Below, in pieces: positions 62,833 through 64,000 of a DNA stretch of 64,000 bases (its first letter is position 1; each line of letters begins with the position of its first letter). The notes beneath the pieces are model-generated. The model was not told the DNA's origin, ran no database searches, and worked only from the letters and a program-made list of their open reading frames with translations. The position numbers and the translations under genes were made by a program. This DNA is from Lagopus muta. Lineage: Eukaryota > Chordata > Aves > Galliformes > Phasianidae. The DNA lies in contig NC_064472.1 in assembly GCF_023343835.1 (NCBI RefSeq), forward strand, positions 11,027,469 through 11,091,468. Direction: 5' to 3'.

Positions 62833-63614
62833 TTTAGATTAGGCATCTGATGGCAGCCTTGATATTTAACAACTTGTCATTTCTCCCACGTTTTCCTCCC
62901 CAAACCCAGACATTCCTGCTTATAACAGTGGTTGCCCACTTTGAATGTGGAGCAGCTACTGCTCATCCTCATGGCTCTCATTGCTACCTCCTCTACACCT
63001 GTGGAACAGACCACTGTAATACCGCTATGCTCACATGTCTCAGGCCTTGATTCTGTGGGCATTCAGGAGATATCTGCATTTGTCCATTACGAGAAAGGAG
63101 GGATCAATCAATTACAGAAACATGCAGCATCTTTGTGTGAGCTCCTATTTTCTGCCACCTGCAGGTATAAAGACTGTGGAGCCTGTAGTGCTGGGTGCAC
63201 TCAACAAACCCTTGCAAGAAGTGGAGAAACTCCAACTCATTTCTCAATTCAATTCATCGCTGTCTCTTAGACCACCTACTTAGGATGCTGCTCCAGGGGC
63301 TGGAGTGCTCCTTTGTGAAGCATGAAGCAGAACTTCCTGCAACAACCACAGGGTGTTGTGAGCCTGAACCTACGGATGAAGCATGGATGGAGCTGGGTAA
63401 CGAGGCGTAAACTCATGGTGCTCTCTATACAAGCTGAAATGCTTAACAGAGATCCCTGTGCTCCTGGGCTGCAGGTCAAGGAACTGAAATAGTGTGACTA
63501 CATTTCTGGGCAGCACAAATAAGCTATATTAGCAAATCTTGAGTACTGAAAGAATACAGAGGTGGGAGTGGAATGAACATACAATAACAATGAGTAAACA
63601 ATTGCTAATGAAAA

Positions 63615-63698
63615 CAAATACTTCCCACAACAGGCATGCCTACATCCATCTGCTACCAAGGAGCTAAAGTGCATCTGCTTGGTCTGAGGCAGTAAGAT
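63615..63698 (-). repeat. 84-bp perfect inverted repeat, right arm
   Basis: Reverse complement of 61962-62045; the arms are separated by 1569 bp that contain the LTR-like element. No target-site duplication is evident outside the arms (left flank ends AAGTTA, right flank begins GCCATC). Confidence 0.95.
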
Positions 63699-64000
63699 GC
63701 CATCTATTTCATAGGAAATAAGCACCGTGACCTGCTACATTTTCCCTCTTGATTTTAATGATCTTTTTCATGTTGGAATATCAAATATCAAAATACATGA
63801 ATGATGAGGATGCATCTAGAATGATTAGACAAAAATCACAGGGACTGGAAACAAAACACCAGGGACAACAGATGTAAGAGATGCCATTTATTGAAGCTTG
63901 AAACAAGTAATCATAGTCTGCTTTTTAAACCTTGAAATGTTAGAGCAAGCAGTGAATGTGCCAAATACGGACCTTTCCTGAGCAACCTGCTGAAGCTGAT

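Larger units (their letters stand above)
43601..64000. other. Region downstream of TARS1
   Basis: About 20 kb with eight clear CR1 copies, the G-rich run, the LTR-like element and the inverted repeat. In mammals the next gene is ADAMTS12, tail-to-tail with TARS1. I looked for cysteine- and tryptophan-rich thrombospondin-type frames on the minus strand and found none, so that gene, if syntenic, starts beyond the right edge. Confidence 0.65.

Noticed and set aside
43601-64000. 3' exons of ADAMTS12 expected from mammalian synteny
   Set aside because: I found no thrombospondin-repeat or PLAC-type frame on the minus strand. Short exons could be missed without a search.

Overview
The window is vertebrate nuclear DNA, most likely from a galliform bird such as chicken. 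The evidence is the abundance of CR1 LINE fragments ending in ATTCTATG-type octamers, an avian-style retroviral LTR, short introns, and the gene pair NPR3 and TARS1. These two genes are neighbours on human 5p13. From memory the pair is on chromosome Z in birds, but the sequence alone cannot prove that.

Layout. Positions 1-12779 hold the 5' part of NPR3 (natriuretic peptide receptor 3, the clearance receptor) on the minus strand. Exon 1 is 12065-12779, exon 2 is 6150-6272 and exon 3 is 1052-1218. The three exons join in frame and encode residues 1-335. The remaining exons lie beyond the left edge. A GC-rich CpG island (about 12050-13480) covers exon 1 and the promoter. Positions 13.5-28.55 kb are AT-rich intergenic DNA with one CR1 copy, a long TTCTC pentanucleotide tract and no convincing gene.

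A second CpG island (about 28590-29230) holds the promoter of TARS1 (cytoplasmic threonyl-tRNA synthetase, plus strand). I resolved all 19 coding exons from 28935 to 43316. All introns are GT-AG, every phase matches, and the spliced CDS is 2136 nt (711 residues plus stop). The catalytic, zinc-binding and editing motifs are all present. The promoter has two CCAAT boxes, a YY1-type element and a TTGCATCA element that matches the ATF4 (CARE) consensus. A likely poly(A) signal is at 43574.

Positions 43.6-64 kb are intergenic and rich in CR1 copies in both orientations. They also hold a G-rich tract, a solo-LTR-like element (about 62299-62832) and a perfect 84-bp inverted repeat (61962-62045 and 63615-63698) that flanks the LTR.

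The two genes are divergent, about 16 kb apart, and not functionally related: one is a membrane peptide receptor and the other a housekeeping translation enzyme. I saw no novel multi-gene system. The most notable observations are a CR1 insertion that appears to supply the splice-acceptor region of TARS1 exon 2, regenerated splice donors at two TARS1 exon junctions, the ATF4-type promoter element, and the perfect inverted repeat.
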